Shown piece by piece: positions 52,939 through 61,544 of a stretch of 64,000 nucleotides of DNA. A program made the translations under genes and the position numbers. The notes under the pieces were generated by a model. It saw only the letters and a program-made list of their open reading frames with translations. It did no database searches and was not told the DNA's origin. This stretch comes from Clostridia bacterium (GTDB lineage: Bacteria; Bacillota; Clostridia; Christensenellales; DTU072). The stretch is taken from NCBI GenBank assembly GCA_017403145.1, contig JAFQOO010000008.1:1-64000 (forward strand). Reading direction: 5' to 3'. Positions within the stretch are counted from its first letter, which is position 1; each line of letters starts with the position of its first letter.

Positions 52939-55085
52939 TATAGGTTGATTTTTATTTCTACCTTATCGGTTGCCTTTACTCCTTCTATGATTATAGTGTT
53001 AAGAGCCTTTTGGACTTCAACTTTTTCTCCGTTAATTAGCACTTCGCTACCCTCTATATCATACTCAAAGCATACGGTATAGGTGCGTTCGCTAGGTAGT
53101 AGCTCGGCGCTACCCTCTACAGGATTGATAGTAAAGAGGTCGCCCTTAAGTTCGAACTTGGTGAAGGCTCCTTTATCCAAAGTGTAATCGGTGCTTTCGC
53201 CATCGTCTTCGTACAAGGTGTATTCCCCGTCGCCCGCGTTATATACGTTAAGCACCAAGCTAGAGGGATTACCGCTAAAGTTACCTTCCACGTCGGCAAA
53301 GGGAATTATAGCTCCTTGCTTTGCGTAAACGGGTATGGACTTTTTATCTCTCGTAACTTTGTGATATCCACCGCCAAGCACTTCGCCTGTGAATATATCG
53401 GTCCAAATACCTTCGGGTAGCCAGATTTCGCGGGTGCTTATACCCTCTTTGTTCCACTTTGAAGTGATGGGGCAAACCATAAGGTTGTCGCCGAACATAT
53501 ATTGGTTTTTAACCTTATATGCCTCTTCTAGTTGAGGATAGTCGTAGTATAAAGGCTTGCAAATCGGCACGGAATGCTTATAGTTATTATAGTAAGCGGT
53601 ATAAACGTAAGGGATAAAATTATGGCGGAAGCGCAAAGCTTGGACAGCCTCTTCTTCTACCGTCTTATGGTTCCAGGGCTCCTTGCTCATTACCATATTG
53701 TTGCTATGCAAACGCATTATAGGTGTAAATACGCCGAATTGTACCCAACGTAGATATAGCTCGTCGTTTTCGGCATTACCCATATGATGTCCGCCGATAT
53801 CGTGCGACCAATGGGTGTAGCCTACGTTAGAAGCGTTGTAGGTAAAATAAGGTTGGAAATCGAGGGACTTCCAAACGATACAAGCATCTCCACTAAATCC
53901 CAATGGATAACGATGCGAGCCTAGACCTGCATAGCGAGAGAGTATCAAGGGACGCTTTCCGTTCTTGGCGTTATCCAAAGTATGATAGTGATTGCAAGCC
54001 CATAGAGGGTCCAAGCCGGGGAGCTTACTCCACTTGCCTTGTTGCCAATCTATCCACCAAAAGTCTACGCCATCACGCTCGTAGGGTTTATGCAACACTT
54101 TGAAGTATGCGTTTAGGAAGCGAGGGTCGGTGCAATCAAACCTTACGGGTTCGCCATTTGGTTCCACTCCCATTTCCTTACACATTTCTTCGTATTGGTT
54201 TTCGAAGCTCCTTACACCGCTTGCAGGGTGTAGGTTTACGGTAACGTGCAAGTTCTTTTCCTTTAGTTCCTTTAGGAATGCCTTATAGTCGGGGAAGAGC
54301 TCGGTATTCCAGCTATAACCCGTCCAACCGCGTTGACATACGTAGCTGTCTTTAAAGGTGGTATATCCAAAGCGCTTTGCCACGTCTACCCAATGCCAAT
54401 CCATATCGATGGTGGCAACGGTAAAGGGAATTTCGCGCTCGATAAATTTGTCCATCAACTCAAGATATTCCTTTTGGGTATAGGCACGATAGCGGGACCA
54501 CCAATTACCAAGAGCGTATCTCGGCACCATAGGGGGAGCGCCCGTTATCTTATAGAAAAGCTCCAGCGCCCTTTGAGGATTGGGGGTTGCAAAGCAATAT
54601 AAATCTGTTTCTTCGGGACGAGCCTTGCACTCTCCGTCTTCGGCAAGGATAAGAGAATTATCTTCTATAACCGCAACACCGTTTCTACCTATTACGCCTA
54701 GTCCTAGGGGTGCATAACCGCGTGTCATATCTAGCGTACGATAGGTTCCCTTTAGGTTATCTTTGTTATCTGCTTTTACGCGCTTGCCGGCGATATCTAC
54801 AAAATCAATTCTCTTTTTCTTGCGATTTACGTAGTATTCCGCAGCCTCGGTCTTGACCGCTATATGTTTATCTAGGAACTTTAGGGAATACTCGCACTCA
54901 CCCAAGTCGCGATACCAAACTGATTGCGTAGCACTATCGGTAAAGGAAGATTTTTCGTCAAACTCCACTCTGATTAGTTCGGGGGCTATTACCGTAACGC
55001 GTATTTTGCCCGTGATATATTCTTGTTTTGGGTTACCTTTTCCGCTTGTTTTAGCAACCAAATGAGCATCTAATCTTGTTTCCAT
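52938..55085 (-). CDS. GH31 alpha-glycosidase
   Basis: 715-residue glycoside hydrolase family 31 enzyme cutting terminal alpha-glycosides. The predicted nucleophile is Asp346 in FWWIDWQQG and the acid/base is Asp400 in GFSGDACIVW. Upstream, VATIDMDWHWVDV and YSWNTELFPDYKAFL are conserved features of the family; the C-terminal beta domain carries VYNAGDGEYTLYEDDGES. No signal peptide, so it acts on imported oligosaccharides. I start at 55085 where GGGAG precedes the ATG; the stop of the preceding gene is one base upstream. Exact specificity (alpha-glucosidase or alpha-xylosidase) is not resolved. Confidence 0.88.
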   Translation of the reverse strand: METRLDAHLVAKTSGKGNPKQEYITGKIRVTVIAPELIRVEFDEKSSFTDSATQSVWYRDLGECEYSLKFLDKHIAVKTEAAEYYVNRKKKRIDFVDIAGKRVKADNKDNLKGTYRTLDMTRGYAPLGLGVIGRNGVAVIEDNSLILAEDGECKARPEETDLYCFATPNPQRALELFYKITGAPPMVPRYALGNWWSRYRAYTQKEYLELMDKFIEREIPFTVATIDMDWHWVDVAKRFGYTTFKDSYVCQRGWTGYSWNTELFPDYKAFLKELKEKNLHVTVNLHPASGVRSFENQYEEMCKEMGVEPNGEPVRFDCTDPRFLNAYFKVLHKPYERDGVDFWWIDWQQGKWSKLPGLDPLWACNHYHTLDNAKNGKRPLILSRYAGLGSHRYPLGFSGDACIVWKSLDFQPYFTYNASNVGYTHWSHDIGGHHMGNAENDELYLRWVQFGVFTPIMRLHSNNMVMSKEPWNHKTVEEEAVQALRFRHNFIPYVYTAYYNNYKHSVPICKPLYYDYPQLEEAYKVKNQYMFGDNLMVCPITSKWNKEGISTREIWLPEGIWTDIFTGEVLGGGYHKVTRDKKSIPVYAKQGAIIPFADVEGNFSGNPSSLVLNVYNAGDGEYTLYEDDGESTDYTLDKGAFTKFELKGDLFTINPVEGSAELLPSERTYTVCFEYDIEGSEVLINGEKVEVQKALNTIIIEGVKATDKVEIKINL

Positions 55086-55086
55086 A

Positions 55087-55986
55087 CTAAATCTCCCTAT
55101 GTTCGTTTCTATATATACCACCATCCATAGCTTCTTCTATAAAGGTGGATAGATATTCTTTTACCGCCTCGCCTGCGCGAGATTTCCTATTCAAATGGAA
55201 GTTATGATATTCTTTTTCGTAAACCGCTTTGAACTCAAAGCAGTAAACGTTTTTTTGTTTTAGTGCCTTCACTAGGATATCCCCTTGCTCGGAAAGGAAC
55301 TCATCGTGTACCGAGTGGCAAATAAATGTGGGGGGATACTCTTCGTCTATCAAACGAGTTATGCTTGCATCTGCTAAGGCGGAGGAAATACTGCTATCCC
55401 ACTGCGCCTTCTTGAGGTCTAGCTTGAAGAACTTTTTTATAAAATGATATTGGGTGGAATAATAGGAATTGCCCTTCGCGTGCCTGATTGCATCGTAAAA
55501 ACCAGAAAACAGCACTACTCCGCTAGGTCGCAAATCATACTTTCTTGCTTGGGCCCCTAGATAGGACGCGACGTAGGCTCCTAGCTCGTCCCCTCCAATA
55601 AACAATTTATCCAAGTTGAGAGCTAAGCTAGGGCTATGTTCTTTTAAATATGAAAGAATTGTTTCCGCCTCTTTTAGGCATTCTTTGGCGCCAAGATTTA
55701 CCTCTCCCCTATATTCAACGTTAAGGACTGCCACGCCCATTTTTGCGAGTTCAACGCAAAAAGCTCGGCGACAATTTTTGCTTCTACTTGCGAGAGCGCC
55801 ACCGTGAAAATAGATAAAAGTGGGAAGTTCCTTTTCCCCTTTGCGGTATAACGAAAAGGTCTGACTTTTCCTATCGCCATACCTAACGTTTCTTTCCACC
55901 GTTACTCCCTCGTATCTAAGGTCGTAATTGGCATATTTTTCGCGCCTACCTATATAGATGCGCATCCATAAATCGCGTAAACTCAT
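55087..55986 (-). CDS. Alpha/beta hydrolase (HSL-like) with the nucleophile Ser replaced
   Basis: 299-residue protein of the hormone-sensitive-lipase branch. The oxyanion motif HGGA is at residues 61–64, and the candidate acid and His sit in HSVHDEF near 232 and EYHNFHL near 265. The nucleophile elbow, normally GDSAG, reads GGDELGAYVA with Glu134 where the Ser should be; the DNA codon (GAG) is unambiguous. Esterase activity by the usual mechanism is not expected. Start: the frame opens at 55995, but that ATG overlaps the -10 box, so I use 55986; no ribosome binding site is seen and the message may be leaderless. It leads directly into GH31, so it may be a deacylase relative acting on the same substrates. 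Confidence 0.7.
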   Translation of the reverse strand: MSLRDLWMRIYIGRREKYANYDLRYEGVTVERNVRYGDRKSQTFSLYRKGEKELPTFIYFHGGALASRSKNCRRAFCVELAKMGVAVLNVEYRGEVNLGAKECLKEAETILSYLKEHSPSLALNLDKLFIGGDELGAYVASYLGAQARKYDLRPSGVVLFSGFYDAIRHAKGNSYYSTQYHFIKKFFKLDLKKAQWDSSISSALADASITRLIDEEYPPTFICHSVHDEFLSEQGDILVKALKQKNVYCFEFKAVYEKEYHNFHLNRKSRAGEAVKEYLSTFIEEAMDGGIYRNEHREI

Positions 55987-55993
55987 ATATAAC

Positions 55994-56022
55994 ATTTTAG
56001 CACATTATATGCGCGCGTGCAA
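55994..56022 (-). promoter_or_regulatory. Promoter of the hydrolase–GH31–mfd operon
   Basis: Minus strand TTGCAC (56017–56022) and TAAAAT (55994–55999), 17 bp apart; the spacer begins GCGCGC and includes TATAAT at 56004–56009 as a second possible -10. Confidence 0.55.
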
Positions 56023-56061
56023 GGGGGTTTTATCGTTGTTTTTAGTTTTAAAACAACAAAA

Positions 56062-56085
56062 AAACGCACCTCGCTAGGTGCGTTT
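56062..56085. terminator. Terminator after the GH78 gene
   Basis: Arms AAACGCACCT and AGGTGCGTTT around CGCT, with T runs on both strands. Confidence 0.85.
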
Positions 56086-56100
56086 CGTTTTTATAAACAT

Positions 56101-58416
56101 TTATTTGACAACGACTTCTACGCTGGTTGCCCCATTGATATACTCACCGCTATGGTAGTATAGCTCACCGTTTAGGGTTACTATGCCACTAGATGGAACG
56201 TATAGCTTTGCAGTCGTTCCACTTGGCAAAGTGAGGTTAACCATTTGGTTTCCGTTAGCGTTTTCATAATCTAACGTTATCAACCCTTTTACGCTGGGAA
56301 CGGTGCAGTTTAGGTTACTATATAGCTCATATTGGGGATTTATTTCAACAAGTTCGTAACCCGCTTCTAGCGGTGTTATTCCTGCTAAATGCTTGCTCAT
56401 TATAACTAGCGGTCCGCCACTCCAAGCGTGGTTCATAGTGCCTTGCCAACTATTCCAAAACTCCCAAAGAGTTGAATAATCTTCCGCTACCATATCCTCG
56501 TAACGTTCCTTGATTCTAGCGGTTGCCTCTTCGTATTTTCCCATTTCGCACAGTGCTTCCAATACGTAGTATTCCATATAGGGGCTGGCGTTTTGCGTTG
56601 AGGTTAGCACGCCTAGTATGGCATCATATTGATTTTTATTTGCAAGTCCTGCTAAAACTGCGAGTGCGTTTGCTCTATCATCGGGCTTTTTTACATCGCT
56701 ACTCTTGTAACCGCTTTCCGTCCATAGTGCTTTGTATCCTTCGTATATGGCTTGTTTTCTTTCCGTTATAAAGGGGATATCTTCCTCTTTTTTTAGTAGG
56801 TTCGCCATTTGCTCAACACTAGAAAGTGCATAGTATACCCAAGCGTTTTCTATAGCTTTCATATCCGCTTTCTTGCCCCAATCGGGCCAATCCCACGAGC
56901 CTTCACGATGCACCACAAGGTTATCGTCCCCCATTTGCCATAGCTTTAGATAGTCGATAGAATAGGAGTAAACCTTTTCTATAAACGCCCTATCCCCCGT
57001 GTATTCGTAGTAGGTTAAAAAGCCCACTATTCCGGCTAACTGTTGAACGGGAAGCTCAAAGTAATCTCCGCTTATCGGCACTACGGTTTGAAGCACTTTC
57101 GTGTCGTCAACGTGCTTTAGCATAGCGTCCACTCCCTTTTGGTACAAGAGATAGGAATTGCTATCCATAGAGTACATAGTCATAATCATTTCGCTAGTAG
57201 CATCGCCCCACCACTGTGCCCTTTCTCTATCGGGACAATCCATATAGTTGTCGCGCATAGTAACGTATAGGGTACGCAGGGACTTTTGCCACAAAGAATT
57301 TAGGAATTCGTCGTCGCACCTAAAGTCGCCCGCAAAGGCACTATTATATCCCGTTTCACGGTACTTTAGGGATAAAATGGTAACTCCCTTGGGAATTTTA
57401 TAGGTAACGTGCTCTCCGTTCATCCAACCAAGAGCCTCGAACTCTTGTTCCCCCTCTTTGGTTACGTAGGTAGTGGATACTGCTCCGCTAGCTAGGGTAT
57501 TTTCCGTCGTGATGCGAATTTTCTTACCTGCGGGTGCTATCACTTTTAGATATGGAGTGAACTGCGCGTTATAGGGAATATCGAGGGTGATTTTTTCGCC
57601 ACCAACCTTCTTAACTACGTAATTTTCGTATCCCTTTCCGTTTTCGTAATCTTTTAAGCCATAATCTTTTAGCATAGGTATGCCACGAGCATATAGCTTG
57701 CCATAAGCACCCTCGCTACCGCGAGCATACTCGGTTGCAATTTCCCAAGAGGATAAATCTCCCTCGGTTATCCAATTACCAATATCTTCTCTAGCATCAT
57801 AATGTATGCTGTATTCGGGAAGTCGATAGTTAGGTTGATTAAAGGAACTATCAACATAGGCGCTATTCTTTTTTACCTTCCAACTTGCGTTAGAAACAAG
57901 GGTGATATCTTCCCCTATTGCTTCAAAGATAAAGCCACCTTGACCGCTACTTGAATAGGAATAGTTCTTTTCGCTCCCCCAAAACCAAACTAGGGCACGG
58001 ATGTGGTTTTCACCCTCTTTAAGGTAGGGTGCGATATCGATGCTATCATAGTATCCAAAACCGCTTCCCCTTTTTACGCTACCTTCGAACACCACGTTTT
58101 GTCCGTTGACGTAAAGCCAATATTTGGAGTCGGCGGAAATATGGGCGACCAGCTTTGTGGGAAGGATATCTAAGCTAACGTTTTTTGCTAGACACATCCA
58201 AACGTTTTTCTCGTTTAGGTTTTCCTTGTCCCAAATCCACTTTGCTTGCCAATCGTTTTTCTCTTCGCTATCAAGGGCTTTGTATTCCGGTATGCTAGTG
58301 GGAATTTCATAATTATTTCTAAAAGGCACCATTTCCGCGACCTCCCACGAAAAAATAGAAGAAAGGAATGCGACCGCTATTGCAAGATATGAAACTATTG
58401 TAGTTAGAAAACGCAT
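56101..58416 (-). CDS. GH78 alpha-L-rhamnosidase, membrane-anchored
   Basis: 771-residue glycoside hydrolase family 78 enzyme removing terminal rhamnose from plant glycosides or polysaccharides. After a hydrophobic segment at residues 2–25, which acts as signal or anchor, come beta-sandwich domains and then the (alpha/alpha)6 barrel with DCPDRERAQWWGDA near residues 392–405, which carries general acid candidates. SWDWPDWG near 495 is also typical. The C-terminal jelly-roll domain has SVKGLITLDYENANG. Start at 58416 set by GGGAGG. Single gene with promoter at 58455–58483. Confidence 0.88.
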   Translation of the reverse strand: MRFLTTIVSYLAIAVAFLSSIFSWEVAEMVPFRNNYEIPTSIPEYKALDSEEKNDWQAKWIWDKENLNEKNVWMCLAKNVSLDILPTKLVAHISADSKYWLYVNGQNVVFEGSVKRGSGFGYYDSIDIAPYLKEGENHIRALVWFWGSEKNYSYSSSGQGGFIFEAIGEDITLVSNASWKVKKNSAYVDSSFNQPNYRLPEYSIHYDAREDIGNWITEGDLSSWEIATEYARGSEGAYGKLYARGIPMLKDYGLKDYENGKGYENYVVKKVGGEKITLDIPYNAQFTPYLKVIAPAGKKIRITTENTLASGAVSTTYVTKEGEQEFEALGWMNGEHVTYKIPKGVTILSLKYRETGYNSAFAGDFRCDDEFLNSLWQKSLRTLYVTMRDNYMDCPDRERAQWWGDATSEMIMTMYSMDSNSYLLYQKGVDAMLKHVDDTKVLQTVVPISGDYFELPVQQLAGIVGFLTYYEYTGDRAFIEKVYSYSIDYLKLWQMGDDNLVVHREGSWDWPDWGKKADMKAIENAWVYYALSSVEQMANLLKKEEDIPFITERKQAIYEGYKALWTESGYKSSDVKKPDDRANALAVLAGLANKNQYDAILGVLTSTQNASPYMEYYVLEALCEMGKYEEATARIKERYEDMVAEDYSTLWEFWNSWQGTMNHAWSGGPLVIMSKHLAGITPLEAGYELVEINPQYELYSNLNCTVPSVKGLITLDYENANGNQMVNLTLPSGTTAKLYVPSSGIVTLNGELYYHSGEYINGATSVEVVVK

Positions 58417-58454
58417 ATATCCTCCCAGCGACAATGCCACCATATAATAAAATT

Positions 58455-58483
58455 ATTTTATCATAATAAGATAATAAATTCAA
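58455..58483 (-). promoter_or_regulatory. GH78 promoter
   Basis: Minus strand TTGAAT (58478–58483) and TAAAAT (58455–58460), 17 bp apart, AT-rich spacer. Confidence 0.7.
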
Positions 58484-58498
58484 CTTTAACATAAAACA

Positions 58499-58523
58499 AA
58501 AGCCTAACGCTAGGTTAGGCTTT
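58499..58523 (-). terminator. Terminator after the Sel1-repeat gene
   Basis: Arms AAAGCCTAAC and GTTAGGCTTT around a five-base loop, 19 bp after the stop codon, with a T-rich tail on the minus strand. Confidence 0.85.
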
Positions 58524-58541
58524 ATAAGGATAGAGTTTATT

Positions 58542-59489
58542 TTATAAATCGTTCAATAGCTTCGTTGCCGCCTCGTAGCCCTTATATGAAGCCTTTTGTA
58601 GCCACTTGATACCCTCGTATCTATCTACCCAAAGGTATTCTTTTTTTACAATCATATATCCCACGCTATACATTGAATAGGCATCACCGTTTTCCGCAGC
58701 CATTAGGTAATAGGTATAGGCTCGTTCCAAGTTTTTGGGGGTGATTTTGCCAAAATAATAGGCATCGCCGAGCTTCTTTTGTGCATTGAGATGTCCTAGA
58801 CTTGCGGCCGCTGCTAATTCTTGGAGACCTTTTTGAACGTTCTTGGGGCAACCTTGTCCATTAAGATAGATTATACCAAGATTATATGATGCCGATTTGT
58901 AGTATTGGTAGGATGCCTCTTGGAAATAGGAAATTGCTTTCTTTTCATCCTTGGGATAGCCAAAAGAGCCTTGCATATAACCTACTCCGGCATTGTAGTA
59001 TGCTACGCCGTAATTAGCTGTATCGATACACTCTTGGAGCAATTTGCGAGCCTTTGCGTGGTCGACTTTGCATCCGTATCCGTTAAAATAGGCATAAGCC
59101 AAAGCGTTTTTTGCGGGTACGTAATTTGCTTTTGATGCTTCTAAGGTTAGTTCAAAGAACCTATCCAAATCCTTATCTACGCGCGCTCCCACAAAATACA
59201 TTTGTCCAAGTAGGTATTTTGCAGGAATATAGTCCCAGCTGGCAATCAAATCTAAACAGTTGTATGCCCTGTCGTAACCAGACTCCGTTCCTTCGTCATA
59301 CAAAAGATGTGCAAGAGCATATATGTCCACGCTGGAATTGTAGTCCATAATTCTTTCTATTTCCTCGAGCATCTTTCCCCTATTTTTAGGGTCGTATGCA
59401 AGGTTAAAAAAACCCGCTTTGATAGCGTTCAAATACTCCTTTGCACTATATACGTAACGACCTTTATAATTACATTTAGAATAATCCAT
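58542..59489 (-). CDS. Sel1-repeat protein
   Basis: 315-residue protein built of about six Sel1-like (TPR-class) repeats, each some 36 residues with the pattern A-x-x-x-L-G-x-x-Y-x-x-G: AKYLLGQMYFVGARV, AKNALAYAYFNGYGC, AYYNAGVGYMQGSFG, ASYNLGIIYLNGQGC, AQKKLGDAYYFGKIT, and SMYSVGYMIV. Such solenoids act as protein-interaction scaffolds. No signal peptide or membrane segment, so it is cytoplasmic; partner unknown. Single gene with its own terminator. Confidence 0.9.
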   Translation of the reverse strand: MDYSKCNYKGRYVYSAKEYLNAIKAGFFNLAYDPKNRGKMLEEIERIMDYNSSVDIYALAHLLYDEGTESGYDRAYNCLDLIASWDYIPAKYLLGQMYFVGARVDKDLDRFFELTLEASKANYVPAKNALAYAYFNGYGCKVDHAKARKLLQECIDTANYGVAYYNAGVGYMQGSFGYPKDEKKAISYFQEASYQYYKSASYNLGIIYLNGQGCPKNVQKGLQELAAAASLGHLNAQKKLGDAYYFGKITPKNLERAYTYYLMAAENGDAYSMYSVGYMIVKKEYLWVDRYEGIKWLQKASYKGYEAATKLLNDL

Positions 59490-59650
59490 AACTACCTCTC
59501 TAGCAGTTTATTATATTTGTATAACTTGATACGAATACTAGTTGTTTTTATTATAATTCTTTATTTGATAATAATCAATACGATAAACTAAATTTATAGT
59601 AATTAAGAAAAACACTCATTGAGACGTACTATGCACGTTCTTCTAACTTT

Positions 59651-59680
59651 AAAAAAACACACATTCAAGTGTGTCTTTTT
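59651..59680 (-). terminator. Terminator after the small membrane protein gene
   Basis: ACACAC and GTGTGT arms around ATTCAA, flanked by a run of seven A on one side and CTTTTT on the other. Confidence 0.75.
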
Positions 59681-59694
59681 GCTCGATACTCTAG

Positions 59695-59940
59695 TTACTT
59701 CCTATCCTTTTTGAATACGACCGCACCAACAAGGAAGCTCGATATACTACCAAACGTAAGCAACGTGCCAAGTTGTCCAATAAGGTCGGTAACAAAAGGC
59801 TTGCCGGCTTCTTCGTGCCAAGTGAGAGTTAAGCCGTCATCCGTTACGTAATGGAAAACGTAATAATTGATGGCAAAAACCACTAGTGCTAAAATCAAGA
59901 ATATAACACCGAGTTTAAATAGCCTTTTTCTAGTATTCAT
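59695..59940 (-). CDS. Small two-helix membrane protein
   Basis: 81 residues. Two hydrophobic segments, VIFLILALVVFAINYY near residues 12–27 and LLTFGSISSFLVGAVVF near 60–76, flank a 30-residue loop (TDDGLTLTWHEEAGKPFV) that probably lies outside the cell given the basic N- and C-termini. AAGGAG precedes the start, and an ATTATGC/GCATAAT inverted repeat lies in the leader near 59960–59985. I do not recognise the family. Confidence 0.7.
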   Translation of the reverse strand: MNTRKRLFKLGVIFLILALVVFAINYYVFHYVTDDGLTLTWHEEAGKPFVTDLIGQLGTLLTFGSISSFLVGAVVFKKDRK

Positions 59941-60133
59941 ATTTTCTCCTTATCATATTATGCCCCTATACGAGCATAATTTATTACACCCATTATACCA
60001 CACACTCTATTGTAAATAAAGGAAACTACTGCTTTGATAGCGCCAAAACATATCCCATTAAACAAAATCCTTACCCATCGATAAAGGTCTTTTTTATTTT
60101 ATTGTTCGTTTTATAAAATATAATTAAATGTTT

Positions 60134-60775
60134 TTAGTCATCTTTTTCAATATATTTCATATAAACTTCAGATATAACTTCAGCAAAAATAGAACGTGAT
60201 TTTTTATTTGGATTATTGTTGTTATTTTTCTTTTCAATATATAAGTCTCTTACTTTCTGCCAAAATCCATTTTTCTTTATTTCTTCAACTTTTTCTTTTA
60301 TTTTAGAGAAACCATTAGGTTGATATTGCCATTCATATTGTTGTTTCGTTTTATTAAAATGAATATATTGTTGCCTTCCATCATCACAATCATAAACAAC
60401 AGCAAAATCGCAGCTATGAAGTATCCTAGAATTCGTTCTGTCTTTCACTTTAATAGTAATCACTCTTTTACTATCTTCACAATAATCATATTTAAATAAA
60501 TGATTATATTTATTAAATCCATTTATTAAAATTTCCTTTATCTCTTGCGCTGTATAATTTTCTTCATCATCATTTACTCTCAAATTGATGTCAAAATCAT
60601 AACCAATGTTTGATTTCTCGTCTATAGTTATCATATTTCTAGACGCGCTACCAATAAAGTCATATCTAAATGTAAAATACTCTCTCACTTCATCTTGAAC
60701 TAAGTTAATCAAATTAATCAATTCTTGTTTTACGGGTTGATATTCTTTTTTTGTAACATACTTGAATTTGCTCAT
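60134..60775 (-). CDS. Stand-alone nucleotidyltransferase-fold protein
   Basis: 213-residue protein with the core of a DNA polymerase beta-type nucleotidyltransferase: FIGSASRNM near residues 41–49 gives the helix-turn motif, YDFDINL near 59–65 gives the two metal-binding Asp residues (DxD), and HSCDFAVVY near 120–128 supplies the third Asp. C-terminal half basic with an Asn run. The pattern GSxxR…DFD resembles CD-NTases (oligonucleotide cyclases) and related mobile-defence or toxin enzymes more than housekeeping enzymes. No CBASS effector, HEPN partner or kinase lies next to it. AT-rich, on a short island between repeat elements, so probably acquired. Confidence 0.65.
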   Translation of the reverse strand: MSKFKYVTKKEYQPVKQELINLINLVQDEVREYFTFRYDFIGSASRNMITIDEKSNIGYDFDINLRVNDDEENYTAQEIKEILINGFNKYNHLFKYDYCEDSKRVITIKVKDRTNSRILHSCDFAVVYDCDDGRQQYIHFNKTKQQYEWQYQPNGFSKIKEKVEEIKKNGFWQKVRDLYIEKKNNNNNPNKKSRSIFAEVISEVYMKYIEKDD

Positions 60776-60834
60776 ATTTTTCTCCTTAATATTCCCTCTC
60801 CGACCATTTACTAGTTATTTTAATAAATCATAGA

Positions 60835-60863
60835 ATAATACTATAAAAAATGCTGTTTGTCAA
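60835..60863 (-). promoter_or_regulatory. Promoter of the nucleotidyltransferase
   Basis: Minus strand TTGACA (60858–60863) and TATTAT (60835–60840), 17 bp apart. Confidence 0.7.
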
Positions 60864-60939
60864 TATCGCTTATGGATTTTGATTACAAAAAATTATATTT
60901 TCTCCATCTTTGATATATTGCATACTTTTATAAACTTTA

Positions 60940-61075
60940 GGTAAGAACCGTTAGCTTAGATGAAGAACGAGCAAAACAAAAAAGCCACCCGATGGGACTT
61001 TACTTTTCGTAAACGACCGAGGGAGAGTTTTAGTTTGTAAAGCTATTCGCTGAATTGCACAGGCTTATTTTACTC
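60940..61075. repeat. Palindromic repeat element, copy near the NTase
   Basis: Starts GTAAGAACCGTTAGCTTAGATG, broken here into GTAAGAACC and TTAGCTTAGATG, and contains GCCACCCGATGGGACTTTAC and GTAAACGACCGAGGG arms (about 60979–61025). The right arm has drifted (AGAGTTTTAG instead of TGGCTTTTG), so this stem is less perfect than its neighbour. The tag GTAAAGCTATTCGCTGAAT follows. Together with the next copy it fills the gap between 60776 and 61221. Confidence 0.75.
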
Positions 61076-61096
61076 CTATTCTTTATTACGCTTCAG

Positions 61097-61224
61097 GTAA
61101 GACACGCTAGTTAAGATGAAGAACGAGCAAAACAAAAAAGCCACCCGATGGGACTTTACTTTTCGTAAACGACCGAGGGTGGCTTTTGTTTTGTAATGTT
61201 ATTCGCTTAAATAGCGTGTCTTAC
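61097..61224. repeat. Palindromic repeat element with perfect terminal inverted repeats, ending on the rpsR stop
   Basis: 128 bp bounded by GTAAGACACGCTA (61097–61109) and TAGCGTGTCTTAC (61212–61224), exact reverse complements. The long internal stem is AAAAAAGCCACCC with GGGTGGCTTTTGTTTT, topped by TTTAC/GTAAA. The right repeat includes the stop codon of rpsR at 61221–61223. The stem followed by T-rich sequence on the minus strand is a good terminator for the ribosomal operon. Confidence 0.85.
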
Positions 61225-61520
61225 TCGCCTTTGAAAGGAAGAAGAGCCATTATACGTGCACGCTTAATTGCGGTTGCAAGTGCGCGTTGATGTTTAACGC
61301 AAACACCACTCATTCTTCTGGGAAGAATCTTGCCTTTTTCAGCGATGTAGCGAGGACGTTTTTCACCGTCTTTGTAGCTACGTTCAGAGGACTTTTCGAT
61401 TTCTTTTGCAAGTGCGATATAATCGATTTCGTCAACCTTGTTTACGCAGAAGGGGCAAACTTTCTTTTTGGGTGCGCGCTTTCCAGCAGGTCTTGCGGGT
61501 CTAGCAGTCTTATTTTCCAT
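61221..61520 (-). CDS. rpsR: Ribosomal protein S18 with an internal insertion
   Basis: 99-residue S18 of the small ribosomal subunit. The zinc-type residues are Cys22, Cys25 (CPFC), Cys74 and His77 (CVKH). The RGKILPRR-type block reads EKGKILPRR at 61–69 and the end [11 protein letters not shown] is canonical. Between the usual IDY and the RYI helix there are about 15 extra residues (around 38–55, including [13 protein letters not shown]) that ordinary S18 proteins lack. The final gene of rpsF–ssb–rpsR; its stop lies in the palindromic repeat. Confidence 0.93.
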   Translation of the reverse strand: MENKTARPARPAGKRAPKKKVCPFCVNKVDEIDYIALAKEIEKSSERSYKDGEKRPRYIAEKGKILPRRMSGVCVKHQRALATAIKRARIMALLPFKGE

Positions 61521-61544
61521 ATTTATACTCCTTATACTCTAAAA

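Noticed and set aside
60134..60775. Complete CBASS anti-phage operon around the nucleotidyltransferase
   Set aside because: No effector (phospholipase, nuclease or transmembrane) or Cap2/Cap3 gene is adjacent; the flanking genes are a small membrane protein and rpsR.
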